Assembly (NCBI GenBank): GCA_035361075.1
Contig: DAOSBX010000012.1
Location: 1 to 64,000, forward strand
Direction: 5' to 3'
Source: Candidatus Hydrogenedens sp.
Lineage (GTDB): Bacteria > Hydrogenedentota > Hydrogenedentia > Hydrogenedentales > Hydrogenedentaceae
DNA: 64,000 nucleotides
Part shown: piece by piece, positions 1 to 8,336 of the stretch
How the letters are laid out: each line of letters begins with the position of its first letter
Numbering within the stretch: position 1 is the stretch's first letter
The notes under the pieces: generated by a model
Database searches by the model: none
Seen by the model: only the letters and a program-made list of their open reading frames with translations
What the model was told of the DNA's origin: nothing
Made by a program: the position numbers and the translations under genes

Positions 1-1282
1 GCCAATATCATTTGCGGATGCTGTTGCAAAGATGGAAGCCAACAATCCGTCTCTTTCCGCTGCAGAAGAGGAGATTCAACAAAAAGAACAGGAACTCAAA
101 TCAGCAGAGGGGTTACGTTATCCTAAAGGAGAGATTGAACTAAAACAGACATTTTTAGATTCTCCGATAGACATTAGCATTGACCCGATACCATTTTCCT
201 ATGAAGTCCAAGAAAAACAGTTTACCAAGGGGCAAGTTAAGTTAAGTTTACCAGTATATACTGGTGGACGCATCTCTGCAGCAAATGAAGTATCACAATA
301 TCGCAAGAAAGAAGCGACCGCACAAAAAGAATGGACGCGTTGCCAGCTTCTAACAGAACTTGCTCAACGGTATTATGGTTTAGTACTTGCAAAACAGAAC
401 TATAAGGTGCAAACTCTAAAAAGGGAATTGATGGAGCGTCATGTTGACCGTGCAGAACGTTTATTCCGTGAAGGTATTATCGCCAAAGTTGAATTGCTTC
501 ATGCTCAGGTGGAGTTAGCCAAAGCCAAACAAGAAGAAGCCTCCGCACAGCGAGATATAACAATTGTTCTTGAAGGTCTAAATAATATCCTTTTTGAAAA
601 CTCTATATGGGAACCGAAATCCGAGTTGTTTGTTCTCAATGCAGACCCATCATTGGAAAATATGAAGGCAGGTTTAGACGAAACACATCCTGCAATTCTT
701 ATTGTATCTTCCAAAGTAGAGCAGGCGTATGCAGGAGTTAAAGCAGAGAAAGGAGCAAATCGACCTACAATATACCTCTTTGGAATGCATGAAATCTTCA
801 AAGATGACCTTACCTTATTAGACCCTACTTGGGCTTTTGGAGTAGGCATGAACTACACTTTCTTTGATGGTTTTCAGGGCAAACATAAAACCGCAGCTGC
901 AAAGGCATTGGCTCGAAAAGCAGAGTATATGCGGGCAAAAATAAAGAAAGACCTGGAAAGTTTAATGGTGAAAAGATATGAAGAGATGAAAAAAGCACGT
1001 GAACAGTGGGAAAGTTTTGATACAACACTACAACTTACTAAAGAAAATTTACGCGTTCGAACAAAAGCATTTGAAGAAGGTGTAAGTACGTCCCTGGAAG
1101 TAGTTGATGCGGTCTATCAACATTCGCGAGCACAATTAGGCAAATTAAAATCCGCTTATGACTACGATATCGCACTGTTTCAATTATTAGAAGCCAGTGG
1201 TCGTTCTACACAATGGCAAGATTTTATGAGTGATGTTAAGGCGGTGGAGGCGGAAGAAGAAGAAATAACAATACAACAATAA
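1..1282 (+). CDS. TolC-family outer-membrane efflux protein (5' truncated by window)
   Basis: Outer-membrane channel subunit of a tripartite exporter, joining a periplasmic adaptor to the cell exterior. The frame is open to the window edge: ten codons before the first ATG (position 32) read PISFADAVAK and join directly to MEANNPSLSAAEEEI. This is the usual mature N-terminus of the OEP family (xxxAVxxALxxNPxLxAAxxxI), so the signal peptide and true start lie upstream of the window. About 427 residues are visible. They show the OEP layout of long amphipathic, Glu/Lys/Ala-rich helices in two repeats split by beta segments (for example GMNYTFFDGFQGKHKT near residue 290). The C-terminus is acidic. 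An HlyD-type adaptor follows 67 bases downstream. Family assignment is firm; the substrate is not known. Confidence 0.9.
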   Translation, partial: PISFADAVAKMEANNPSLSAAEEEIQQKEQELKSAEGLRYPKGEIELKQTFLDSPIDISIDPIPFSYEVQEKQFTKGQVKLSLPVYTGGRISAANEVSQYRKKEATAQKEWTRCQLLTELAQRYYGLVLAKQNYKVQTLKRELMERHVDRAERLFREGIIAKVELLHAQVELAKAKQEEASAQRDITIVLEGLNNILFENSIWEPKSELFVLNADPSLENMKAGLDETHPAILIVSSKVEQAYAGVKAEKGANRPTIYLFGMHEIFKDDLTLLDPTWAFGVGMNYTFFDGFQGKHKTAAAKALARKAEYMRAKIKKDLESLMVKRYEEMKKAREQWESFDTTLQLTKENLRVRTKAFEEGVSTSLEVVDAVYQHSRAQLGKLKSAYDYDIALFQLLEASGRSTQWQDFMSDVKAVEAEEEEITIQQ

Positions 1283-1349
1283 TTTAGAAAAATAATTTAA
1301 CAATTATTTAGTAATTTATGAAGTAACCGATAAAGAAGGGTATTATCTC

Positions 1350-2411
1350 ATGCGGCATCCGCGGTTAGTAGCGTTTTTCATGTTTATGATAGGCTTGTTT
1401 GTCGTTTCATTTCTCTCTTATATATTTATCCAGCCTCAACCATTTTATCTGCAAGGAGAAGTTGAGACAGATAAAATTAATGTCTCCGCTAAAGTTCCAG
1501 GTCGTTTGCTCGAAATTATTGCTGAAGAAGGGCAAAATGTTAAAAAAGGTGAGATTATTGCAATATTAGACCGTCCTCAGTTAGAAGCAAAAAGAAAGCA
1601 AGCGGAAAGTGCTCAAAAGGCAGCTCAAGCTCAGTTTGAGAAGGCGGAGAAAGGAGCCCGTGAAGAGCAAATACGTATGGCTCAAAACCAATGGCTACAG
1701 GCACAAGCAGGCAGAGAATTGGCAGAGAAAAGTTTTCAGCGAATACAAAAATTATTTGAGGAAGGGGTTGTGCCTGCTCAAAAACGTGATGAAGTAGAAG
1801 CACAATATAAAATGGCATGTCGTTTAGAAGCCACCGCAAGAGCCCAATACGATATGGCACTCAATGGGACACGTGAAGAGGATAAAAAAGCAGCAGAAGC
1901 ATTAGTTCAACAAGCGTCTGGAGCGGTTCAAGAAGTTGATTCCTTAATTGAAGAAGTTACCGTAACAGCACCTGTGGACGGGGAAATCCTTGAACATATT
2001 GTATATCCTGGTGAAATTGCCTCCGCAGGTATGCCAATATTGACTATGATTAACCCTGACAAGATATGGGTCACATTTAATATTCGTGAAGATCAACTCA
2101 AAGGCTTGAAAAAAGGGCAGGTGATTGCAGGAATGATTCCTGCATTAAACCGACGCATCCTCGAGATGGAGGTTTACTATATCTCTCCTTTAGGAGAATT
2201 TGCGACGTGGCGAGCAACCAGTGCTTCTGGCGGTTTTGATTTGCGCACATTTGAGGTTCGGGCAAAACCATTGCAAAAACTGGAAGGTTTACGCCCTGGT
2301 ATGAGTGTGGTAGTCCCCTGGGAACGTCCAGATAAAGAAGCAGATTGGGTCATCAAGATACGCAAAGGAGTTGATAATCTTTTAAACAAATACATATTTC
2401 ACAGAGGGTAA
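1350..2411 (+). CDS. HlyD-family periplasmic adaptor (membrane fusion protein)
   Basis: Periplasmic adaptor linking an inner-membrane transporter to the TolC-like channel. A single N-terminal membrane segment (about residues 8-28) anchors it. It is followed by the first half of a biotinyl-lipoyl-like domain (VSAKVPGRLLEIIAEEGQNVKKGEIIAILD), a long Ala/Gln/Glu-rich coiled-coil hairpin (about 70-190), the second lipoyl half (VTAPVDGEILEHIVYPGEIASAG) and a beta-barrel region ending about residue 330. At 353 residues it has the size of YhiI/YbhG-type adaptors. A GAAGGG ribosome site lies 9 bases before the ATG. It sits between the TolC-like gene and two ABC-2 permeases in one operon. The family is clear; the cargo is unknown. 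Confidence 0.92.
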   Translation: MRHPRLVAFFMFMIGLFVVSFLSYIFIQPQPFYLQGEVETDKINVSAKVPGRLLEIIAEEGQNVKKGEIIAILDRPQLEAKRKQAESAQKAAQAQFEKAEKGAREEQIRMAQNQWLQAQAGRELAEKSFQRIQKLFEEGVVPAQKRDEVEAQYKMACRLEATARAQYDMALNGTREEDKKAAEALVQQASGAVQEVDSLIEEVTVTAPVDGEILEHIVYPGEIASAGMPILTMINPDKIWVTFNIREDQLKGLKKGQVIAGMIPALNRRILEMEVYYISPLGEFATWRATSASGGFDLRTFEVRAKPLQKLEGLRPGMSVVVPWERPDKEADWVIKIRKGVDNLLNKYIFHRG

Positions 2412-2416
2412 AAATA

Positions 2417-3589
2417 ATGGAAACGGGTCTGATGAAGGTCCTCCGACGGGAACTTCACATCATCGCTCATAGTCCGTTCTATTATTTATTCACTTTCATT
2501 TTACCTATTATTAGCTTCATTATCTTATATGCCATTTTTTATCAAGAGATTCCTCGTGATTTACCCATAGTTGTATGTAATTATCAAAATTCAGAATTAG
2601 CCCGACAGATTATCCGTTCTGCAGATGCTTCCGCTTCTCTTAAAGTGGCTCTGGTAACACCTAACTTTCAAGAAGGCGAACAATGGTTGAAGGAAGGTAG
2701 AGCCTACGCTATGATATACATCCCCAAAAACATTGAGCAGAAACTTATGGGTAATAAAGAAGAAGCAGTCGTTGCTTTTTATAATAATCAATGGATGTTA
2801 ACCAGTAGCCTTATTAGCAGGGCTCTGCGTGAGGTTATCGGTAAAATATCATATCAGGAAGAATTTTATTTCCGTTCACAAAAAGGAGAACCTGCAAATT
2901 ATATTCCTACCTTTGCAAACCCTATCGCCTTAGATAGTCAGCCCTTATATAATCCCAACTTGAATTATCGGTTCTTCCTATTACCTGCGTTGCTTCCAAG
3001 TATGATTCAGGCTTTCATCATCATGGTTATGATTCGTGCCTTCGGCTCCGAGTTGAAATATGGCACGGTCAAAGAATTGATGGATAAAGCTGGGGGAAAT
3101 TATTGGATTGCCATTATAGGTAAATCCATTCCCTATACTATTGCTTTTAGCGTGTTAACACTTTTCATGCTTACCCTGTTGGTATACGGTGCTAACGTTC
3201 CTTTCGAAGGGGATCTATCTTTTGTGATTGTATCCAGTATTTTATTTGTCCTTGCATATCAAAGTATTGGCTTTGCCTTCGTTACACTAACTTCAAATTT
3301 AAGAATGGCAAATAGTTTGGGTGGCTTCTATGCGGGTCCTGCTTTCGCATTTGCAGGCATTACATATCCCGTTATTGGTATGCCACTACCTGCAAAAATA
3401 TGGAGTTATTCCCTGCCAATCACCTATTACTTAAAAATACTCCTTGAACAAGCCATTCGTGGTATGCCAACTTGGGTCTCTGTGACGAATATGATAATTT
3501 TGTTTTTATTCTTCTTTATACCACTATTGATATTGGCTCCACGTTGGCAACGTTTTGCAACCCATCCAGAATACTGGGGAAAAATATGA
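2417..3589 (+). CDS. ABC-2 type transporter permease (first of pair)
   Basis: Inner-membrane permease of the ABC-2 (YhhJ/YbhS-like) family, 390 residues. One N-terminal membrane helix (about 20-40) is followed by a large extracytoplasmic domain (about 45-180: LPIVVCNYQNSELARQII, then EGRAYAMIYIPKNIEQKL). Five or six C-terminal helices follow, including the ABC-2 signature region around GGFYAGPAFAFAGITYPVIGMP. The start is supported by GAGGG overlapping the end of the adaptor gene. It overlaps the next permease by 4 bases (ATGA), implying translational coupling. No ATP-binding subunit is visible in the operon; it could lie upstream of the window, or the system may work without a dedicated one. 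Confidence 0.9.
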   Translation: METGLMKVLRRELHIIAHSPFYYLFTFILPIISFIILYAIFYQEIPRDLPIVVCNYQNSELARQIIRSADASASLKVALVTPNFQEGEQWLKEGRAYAMIYIPKNIEQKLMGNKEEAVVAFYNNQWMLTSSLISRALREVIGKISYQEEFYFRSQKGEPANYIPTFANPIALDSQPLYNPNLNYRFFLLPALLPSMIQAFIIMVMIRAFGSELKYGTVKELMDKAGGNYWIAIIGKSIPYTIAFSVLTLFMLTLLVYGANVPFEGDLSFVIVSSILFVLAYQSIGFAFVTLTSNLRMANSLGGFYAGPAFAFAGITYPVIGMPLPAKIWSYSLPITYYLKILLEQAIRGMPTWVSVTNMIILFLFFFIPLLILAPRWQRFATHPEYWGKI

Positions 3590-4785
3590 TAAAGTATTTT
3601 TGGGAAATATTGAAAGAAGAATATAACGCTATTTTCAGTGACCCTGGAATACTCATGATTGTTATTGCTGGGTTAAGTGTTTATACAATGGTCTATCCAC
3701 TACCTTATTCGCCAGAAGTTTTGAAAGAATTAAAAGTAGTTGCGGTAGATAGAGATAATACCGCATTAAGCAGAAAACTCCTCCGGTGGATTGATGCCAC
3801 AGAAGAGGTAACTATTTATTGTCGTGTGGCTGATTTTAACGAAGCAAAAGAACTCATTACCGCAGGCAAAGCATATGGAGTTATTGTTATCCCTGATGAA
3901 TTTGAGAAGAACGTGTTAACTCGAAAACGTAGCGTCGTTCAACTCTTCGCCGATGCCTCTTATTTCCTCATTTATCGCCAGATATTTACAGGCGTCTACA
4001 AAGCAACTGCGACATTATCCGCTGGCGTGGAAATTCGCAGACTAACAGCAGAAGGAATGACTGAGCCTTATGCTCAAATGAAATGGAATATTGTCAATAC
4101 AGATGTTCGTGCATTATTTAATCCCGTTGGAGGCTATGCTACCTATGTTGTTCCAGGGGTGCTTATGCTAATTTTACAGCAAACATTACTTATCGGTATT
4201 GGTATACTTACTGGTACAAGGCAAGAACAATATGAAAGTTTGCCACTACCAGAAAAAGGGGAGAGACCTATCTTTTTCTGCATCATACTTGCCCGTGGGT
4301 TTGCCTATTTCAGTATGTACATCTTCTTCCCATTCTTTTATATGTTGGTTATATACCGTATCTACAACTTACCACAAATAGGCAATTTACCTGAAGTTAT
4401 GCTTTTCCTAATTCCCTATGTAAGTTCTATTATCCTATTAGGATTTACCTTATGCACAATATTTGTCAGCAGGGAAATATCTATACCTGCCCTTATCTTC
4501 ACTTCTATTCCCACCGTTTTATTAGTAGGTTTTGCATGGCCTCTCGAAACATTACCACAATGGTTACGTTGGTTTTCTTTACTCTTTCCGAGTACAAGCG
4601 GTTCCGCAGGTTTTGTGCGAATGAACCACATGGGTGCTTCCCTATACGAAGTGCGTTGGGAATGGTTTACACTCTGGGGTTTGAATTTCCTCTACTTTAC
4701 AACTGCTTGGCTCTCCTTTCGCCTCTATCACTATCGCATCCAGCACAAACAATTACTCTTCACAGAACACCCACCTTTAGTGTAA
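3586..4785 (+). CDS. ABC-2 type transporter permease (second of pair)
   Basis: Second ABC-2 permease, 399 residues from the ATG at 3586. The open frame extends upstream to 3472, but that part lies inside the previous gene. The 3586 start gives an ATGA overlap with the upstream stop and a sensible N-terminus (MIKYFWEILKEEYNAIFSDPGILMIVIAG) leading into the first membrane helix. The layout matches its neighbour: helix 1, an extracytoplasmic domain (about 35-170), then about five helices. The core motif is FTSIPTVLLVGFAWPLETLP, followed by LLFPSTSG. It probably heterodimerises with the preceding permease, as YbhS and YbhR do. The stop is four bases from the convergent Memo-family gene. Confidence 0.9.
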   Translation: MIKYFWEILKEEYNAIFSDPGILMIVIAGLSVYTMVYPLPYSPEVLKELKVVAVDRDNTALSRKLLRWIDATEEVTIYCRVADFNEAKELITAGKAYGVIVIPDEFEKNVLTRKRSVVQLFADASYFLIYRQIFTGVYKATATLSAGVEIRRLTAEGMTEPYAQMKWNIVNTDVRALFNPVGGYATYVVPGVLMLILQQTLLIGIGILTGTRQEQYESLPLPEKGERPIFFCIILARGFAYFSMYIFFPFFYMLVIYRIYNLPQIGNLPEVMLFLIPYVSSIILLGFTLCTIFVSREISIPALIFTSIPTVLLVGFAWPLETLPQWLRWFSLLFPSTSGSAGFVRMNHMGASLYEVRWEWFTLWGLNFLYFTTAWLSFRLYHYRIQHKQLLFTEHPPLV

Positions 4786-4789
4786 TTTT

Positions 4790-6040
4790 TTATCCAAAGT
4801 AAGCAATGCTGGCAAAGGAAACAATACCACCAATAGGGTCAGGTGCTTGACCATAATAAAGAAATTCAGAACGTTCTGCTTTATGTTGGATTAGTCTTAA
4901 CGTCGAATAAATAGAGAACAACCCACATACACGACGTTGATTCTTATCCTTCATAACTGACTTATAAAAACATCCCGCATCCATGTTAAGTGCTTGCTGA
5001 AGGTCCTCATCATCCCGATTCCGAATTTGTTGCCGTATGGTATCATCAATCTGAATTGGGTCTCCAAAACGTTGACCTACATGAGCCAAATCCGAAGCCG
5101 AAAGAATCAATATCTGCTCCTTACTCCCTTCGATATAATCAATACATAATCGCAGAAATTTCTCTACATCCGGAACCGAATCCGGAGGTGTCTCATACTC
5201 ATTATCAGCAAAAGGTCCGCATAATATCGGTACAATCTGAATATCTGTCCCAAAAAGATAATTTAGCATTAAAACCTGAAACTCTATCGAATGTTCCATT
5301 CGATGCATAATCTCAGACTCAAATAGGTCTATCCCCATATTCTTGGATAGATAATCCACACATTCCTGATTTGTTTTTATCGTGCCTAATGGGGTGCTGT
5401 AATGCTTCCGTGTCAAGATGAAAGGCGTACTTCCCCCTTGATGACTAACCCCAAAAATGAACACCGTATCTGGTTTTTCGCACTGATAAAGCCGATAATA
5501 CGCATGGGCATAACCAACTCCACCACGTTGAAAATCAATATGAGGAACCACCAAACCGACCATCCTCTCACCCGTCGGCGTCTGCTTGTCAGGCAACGGT
5601 CCAGGTCCTCCAGGCTTCGTAAAAAGTGAACCAAGAAAAGCCCCCAATTCATGTTTCGCTGAAGAATAAGATTGACCCGCATGATATGGGAGACGAACCG
5701 TTTGCTGAAGGAATTCGCTCTCTATACGATTTTTAATCTCCTCGAAACGCTCATTTAACAGAAACCCATGTTCATCAAGAAATTCTACTATCTTCTCTAT
5801 CTGCTCACTCGGAATAAGGGCACCTTGAAACTCACGAGCAAACTCTAACTGTATATCCCGTAATGTATGATTCCCATCTAAACAAACAGCAATAAAAAAC
5901 GCCGCTGGCGAAAGGGTTATCTCTGTATTTACATACCCCAGTGGGTCATGAAGACAGATTAAAGTCTGTCCCTGATGATGAACAGGGAAAGCCTCTATGT
6001 TACGCAATGGCGGATATGGCTGATTCGAATTCGTTTCCAT
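4790..6040 (-). CDS. Memo-family (AmmeMemoRadiSam system protein B-like) with PqqD-like N-terminal domain
   Basis: 416 residues. The C-terminal part (about 155-416) is a Memo domain, a fold related to class III extradiol dioxygenases: GLVVPHIDFQRGGVGYAHAYYRL, then FIFGVSHQGGSTPFILTRKHYSTPLGTI, EHSIEFQVLMLNYLFG, and ILSASDLAHVGQRFG. The His and Asp positions typical of the Memo site (PHIDFxRGG, SHQGG, EHSIEFQ, SxDLAHVG) are present. The N-terminal 100 or so residues (ICLHDPLGYVNTEITLSPAAFFIAVCLDGNHTLRDIQLEF) resemble a PqqD-like peptide-chaperone winged helix. In many bacteria this protein is encoded beside an AMMECR1 protein and a radical SAM enzyme; neither is nearby here. Biochemical function is not established for the family. 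No good ribosome site precedes the ATG. Confidence 0.85.
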   Translation of the reverse strand: METNSNQPYPPLRNIEAFPVHHQGQTLICLHDPLGYVNTEITLSPAAFFIAVCLDGNHTLRDIQLEFAREFQGALIPSEQIEKIVEFLDEHGFLLNERFEEIKNRIESEFLQQTVRLPYHAGQSYSSAKHELGAFLGSLFTKPGGPGPLPDKQTPTGERMVGLVVPHIDFQRGGVGYAHAYYRLYQCEKPDTVFIFGVSHQGGSTPFILTRKHYSTPLGTIKTNQECVDYLSKNMGIDLFESEIMHRMEHSIEFQVLMLNYLFGTDIQIVPILCGPFADNEYETPPDSVPDVEKFLRLCIDYIEGSKEQILILSASDLAHVGQRFGDPIQIDDTIRQQIRNRDDEDLQQALNMDAGCFYKSVMKDKNQRRVCGLFSIYSTLRLIQHKAERSEFLYYGQAPDPIGGIVSFASIAYFG

Positions 6041-6382
6041 AACAGCAACTAATCAAACCTCAAAAAATTTGTTTCTTCTTATATTATAGGAGATATAGAT
6101 GCTTATAAAAAAGAAACGTAATGCAAAGTTTATTAACAAATACATTTTCCCCGTTAGCATCTCCAAATAGCTCAGCCATATTACCTGCGTTAGAAAGAGC
6201 ATCAACAACAACCCAGATGAATAATAATGCAAGCATCCCACTTGTAAAATCATAAGTAAAATAACTACCTCATTCTATAAATGAGGTAGGGTTCATCAAA
6301 TAAAAAGGATATATTGGCTTCTCAAGTTTATATATGGAGATGTAGATGTTTTATAATTGAAGGAAAAGAATATGGAAAAGTT
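6041..6382. other. Divergent intergenic region with a 10-bp perfect inverted repeat
   Basis: About 340 bases between the divergent Memo-family and nnrD genes. It holds a perfect inverted repeat (6264-6290 area, listed separately). It also holds a minus-strand open frame (ATG at 6236, stop at 6084) that would encode 50 residues with one hydrophobic stretch followed by a Gly/Asp/Asn-rich part (DALSNAGNMAELFGDANG). That frame lacks a convincing ribosome site, so I do not call it a gene. Nothing else is recognised. Confidence 0.5.
6264..6290. repeat. Perfect inverted repeat, 10-bp arms, 5-base loop
   Basis: CTACCTCATT and AATGAGGTAG form a perfect 10-bp hairpin around the loop CTATA (arms 6265-6274 and 6280-6289). 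No T-run follows on the plus strand and no gene ends here on either strand, so it is not an obvious terminator. Its place between two divergent genes fits an operator or a 5' leader structure of either gene. Confidence 0.6.
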
Positions 6383-7270
6383 ATGGATAAATTCATAAAT
6401 GTTAATGAATTGAGAAAGATTTTGCCCACAAGGTCATCCCATGACCATAAAGGCAGATTCGGTCATCTTCTTATCGTTGCGGGTTCGCGATATTATACAG
6501 GTGCGGCGAAATTATCCGCATGTGCAGGGATGCGTTCTGGTACAGGATTGGTGACATTGGCGGTTCCATCTGTTGTGGCAGATGTGATTGCAAGTAATCT
6601 AATGGAAATCATTTTTTATCCATTACCTTCAACGAAAGAGGGGACATTTTCGGAGGAAGGTGCTGAAAAAGTCATTGAATTCTCGAAAGATAAAAATGCA
6701 GTTCTTATTGGACCTGGATTAACTCAACATCCATCTACTGTAAACTTTGTTAAAAAGGTAGTCCCTAATATCGATGTGCCTCTTATCCTTGATGCAGATG
6801 GTCTGAATGCTATCAGTGACACTCCAGGTATTCTGAAAATGTGTAAAGGAATACCTATTCTTACACCTCATCCAGGTGAGATGTCCCGCTTAATTAAAAA
6901 ATCTACGGGGGACATACAACGAGAAAGGGAACAATGTGCCCTCGAGTTTGCAAAACAGATGGGTGTAGTGGTTGTTCTAAAAGGACATCACACAGTAATT
7001 GCAAGCCCTGACGGTGAATACGCAATAAATACCACAGGTGGACATGGCTTGTCTAAAGGTGGCACAGGAGATGTTCTTGCAGGTATTATCGCAGGTCTCG
7101 TAGCACAAGGAGTTTCTCCTTACCCAGCGTGTCAAATAGGTGTGTGGCTCCATGGTAGAACTGGAGACCTTGCGGAACGAGCCTTACACCCCCGAAGTAT
7201 GACCGCAGGGGATTTACTTGACTTTTTACATCAAGCGTGGAGGGAGTTAGACCCACAACCGTATGATTAA
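6383..7270 (+). CDS. nnrD: ADP/ATP-dependent (S)-NAD(P)H-hydrate dehydratase
   Basis: Repairs NADHX/NADPHX by ATP- or ADP-driven dehydration; cytosolic. The ribokinase-like fold of the YjeF C-terminal domain is complete: HDHKGRFGHLLIVAGSRYYTGAAKLS near the N-terminus, GPGLTQHPSTVNFV, ILDADGLNAI, ILTPHPGEMSRL, VLKGHHTVIASPDGEYAINTTGG and the C-terminal GGTGDVLAGIIAGL, which carries the catalytic Asp. The N-terminal epimerase domain found in bifunctional Nnr is absent. I chose ATG 6383 (295 residues) because the residues encoded from 6314 do not resemble the family. The gene overlaps thiL by 8 bases, so the two are probably co-translated. Confidence 0.93.
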   Translation: MDKFINVNELRKILPTRSSHDHKGRFGHLLIVAGSRYYTGAAKLSACAGMRSGTGLVTLAVPSVVADVIASNLMEIIFYPLPSTKEGTFSEEGAEKVIEFSKDKNAVLIGPGLTQHPSTVNFVKKVVPNIDVPLILDADGLNAISDTPGILKMCKGIPILTPHPGEMSRLIKKSTGDIQREREQCALEFAKQMGVVVVLKGHHTVIASPDGEYAINTTGGHGLSKGGTGDVLAGIIAGLVAQGVSPYPACQIGVWLHGRTGDLAERALHPRSMTAGDLLDFLHQAWRELDPQPYD

Positions 7271-8246
7271 GATTCAAAATATAGGCGAATTAGCATTTAT
7301 AAAAAAACTTGAGACCCTTATCCCAAAAACGAACGAAGAAAATGTTATTCTATCGTTGGGAGATGATTGTGCGGTAGTTAAGTCTGGCTCCTCTCTATTC
7401 TTAATTTCATCAGATATGTCAATAGAGAATATCCATTTTTTATCAGATAATTTTCCGCCATCTGCAATAGGCTGGAAAGCAATGGCTTCTGCATGGAGTG
7501 ATATTGCTGGGATGGGGGGAGAACCTCGTTGGGCAGTGGTTTCTATAGCTTTACCCAAAAATATTTCTGTACAAAAAGTAGAGGCTATATATAAAGGCAT
7601 GTTAGAGGCAACTAAATTTGTAAACGGGACCATCATCGGTGGCGATACAACCATGTCCCCAGATGATAATATTGTTATTGATATAACTGTTGTAGGTGAA
7701 GCCTTACGAAAAAAGTTTATCCCCCGCTCTGGTGCAAAACCTGGCGATGTTATTGCAGTTACAGGCTCATTAGGAAATTCGTCCGCAGGTTTATTGGCAT
7801 TGAAACAACATTTACCTGTCCCCGATTTATGGCGTTCGCATTGGTATCCCATACCACGGATGGAAGAAGGGAAATGGTTATGCACAAAAGGCAAAGCAAC
7901 TGCTATGATTGACATCAGCGATGGGTTGATTACTGATGCGGAACATATCGCAGAAATGTCTGGTGTAGGTATTAATATCCAAAAAGATAATATCCCTATA
8001 TCCACTGAGCTATCAGATTTTTGCGAAATATACCATCTCGATATTGATAATTTTATTCTGGCAGGTGGAGAAGAATATCAATTATTAGTGTCTATCCCAA
8101 AAGAGAAATGGCAGAACGTATATACCCAATTCAATGCCCATTTTCCCTGTTCCATAACTGCGATTGGCTATGTTACCAACGAATGGCAAGGTGTCCGCAT
8201 CGATGGCACACTTCCCTCCCTCAAAGGCTACGAACATTTTAAATGA
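7263..8246 (+). CDS. thiL: Thiamine-monophosphate kinase
   Basis: Phosphorylates thiamine monophosphate to thiamine diphosphate with ATP, the last step of cofactor synthesis. The 327 residues match the AIR-synthase-like ThiL family: IGELAFIKKL at the start, LSLGDDCAVVKSG (Mg/ATP site), SSDMSIENIHFLSD, GWKAMASAWSDIAGMGGEPRWAVVSIALP, GGDTTMSPDDNIVIDITVVGEA, AVTGSLGNSSAGLLAL and AMIDISDGLITDAEHIAEMSGVGI. The start lies inside the end of nnrD (ATGATTAA overlap), suggesting coupling. thiD, another thiamine gene, is at the far end of the window and not linked. Confidence 0.96.
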   Translation: MIKIQNIGELAFIKKLETLIPKTNEENVILSLGDDCAVVKSGSSLFLISSDMSIENIHFLSDNFPPSAIGWKAMASAWSDIAGMGGEPRWAVVSIALPKNISVQKVEAIYKGMLEATKFVNGTIIGGDTTMSPDDNIVIDITVVGEALRKKFIPRSGAKPGDVIAVTGSLGNSSAGLLALKQHLPVPDLWRSHWYPIPRMEEGKWLCTKGKATAMIDISDGLITDAEHIAEMSGVGINIQKDNIPISTELSDFCEIYHLDIDNFILAGGEEYQLLVSIPKEKWQNVYTQFNAHFPCSITAIGYVTNEWQGVRIDGTLPSLKGYEHFK

Positions 8247-8336
8247 GAGGGTACGCAATTATTTTATACGCTATAATTTCAATCTCCTTTACAGTTTACA
8301 ACGTTTTATCTGTAAAAGATACAAATATAAATCAAA

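Noticed and set aside
3472..3585. Upstream extension of the second ABC-2 permease
   Set aside because: It lies within the coding sequence of the first permease and does not resemble the family; the ATGA overlap at 3586 is the natural start.
6099..6170. Plus-strand 23-codon open frame with AGGAG (6088-6092) before its ATG
   Set aside because: Ribosome-site match is good, but the product is short, Lys-rich and not recognisable, and it runs against another open frame; too little support to call.
8288..8316. TTTACAG / CTGTAAA as a terminator between thiL and the GT9 gene
   Set aside because: The loop is 15 bases and no T-run follows on either strand.
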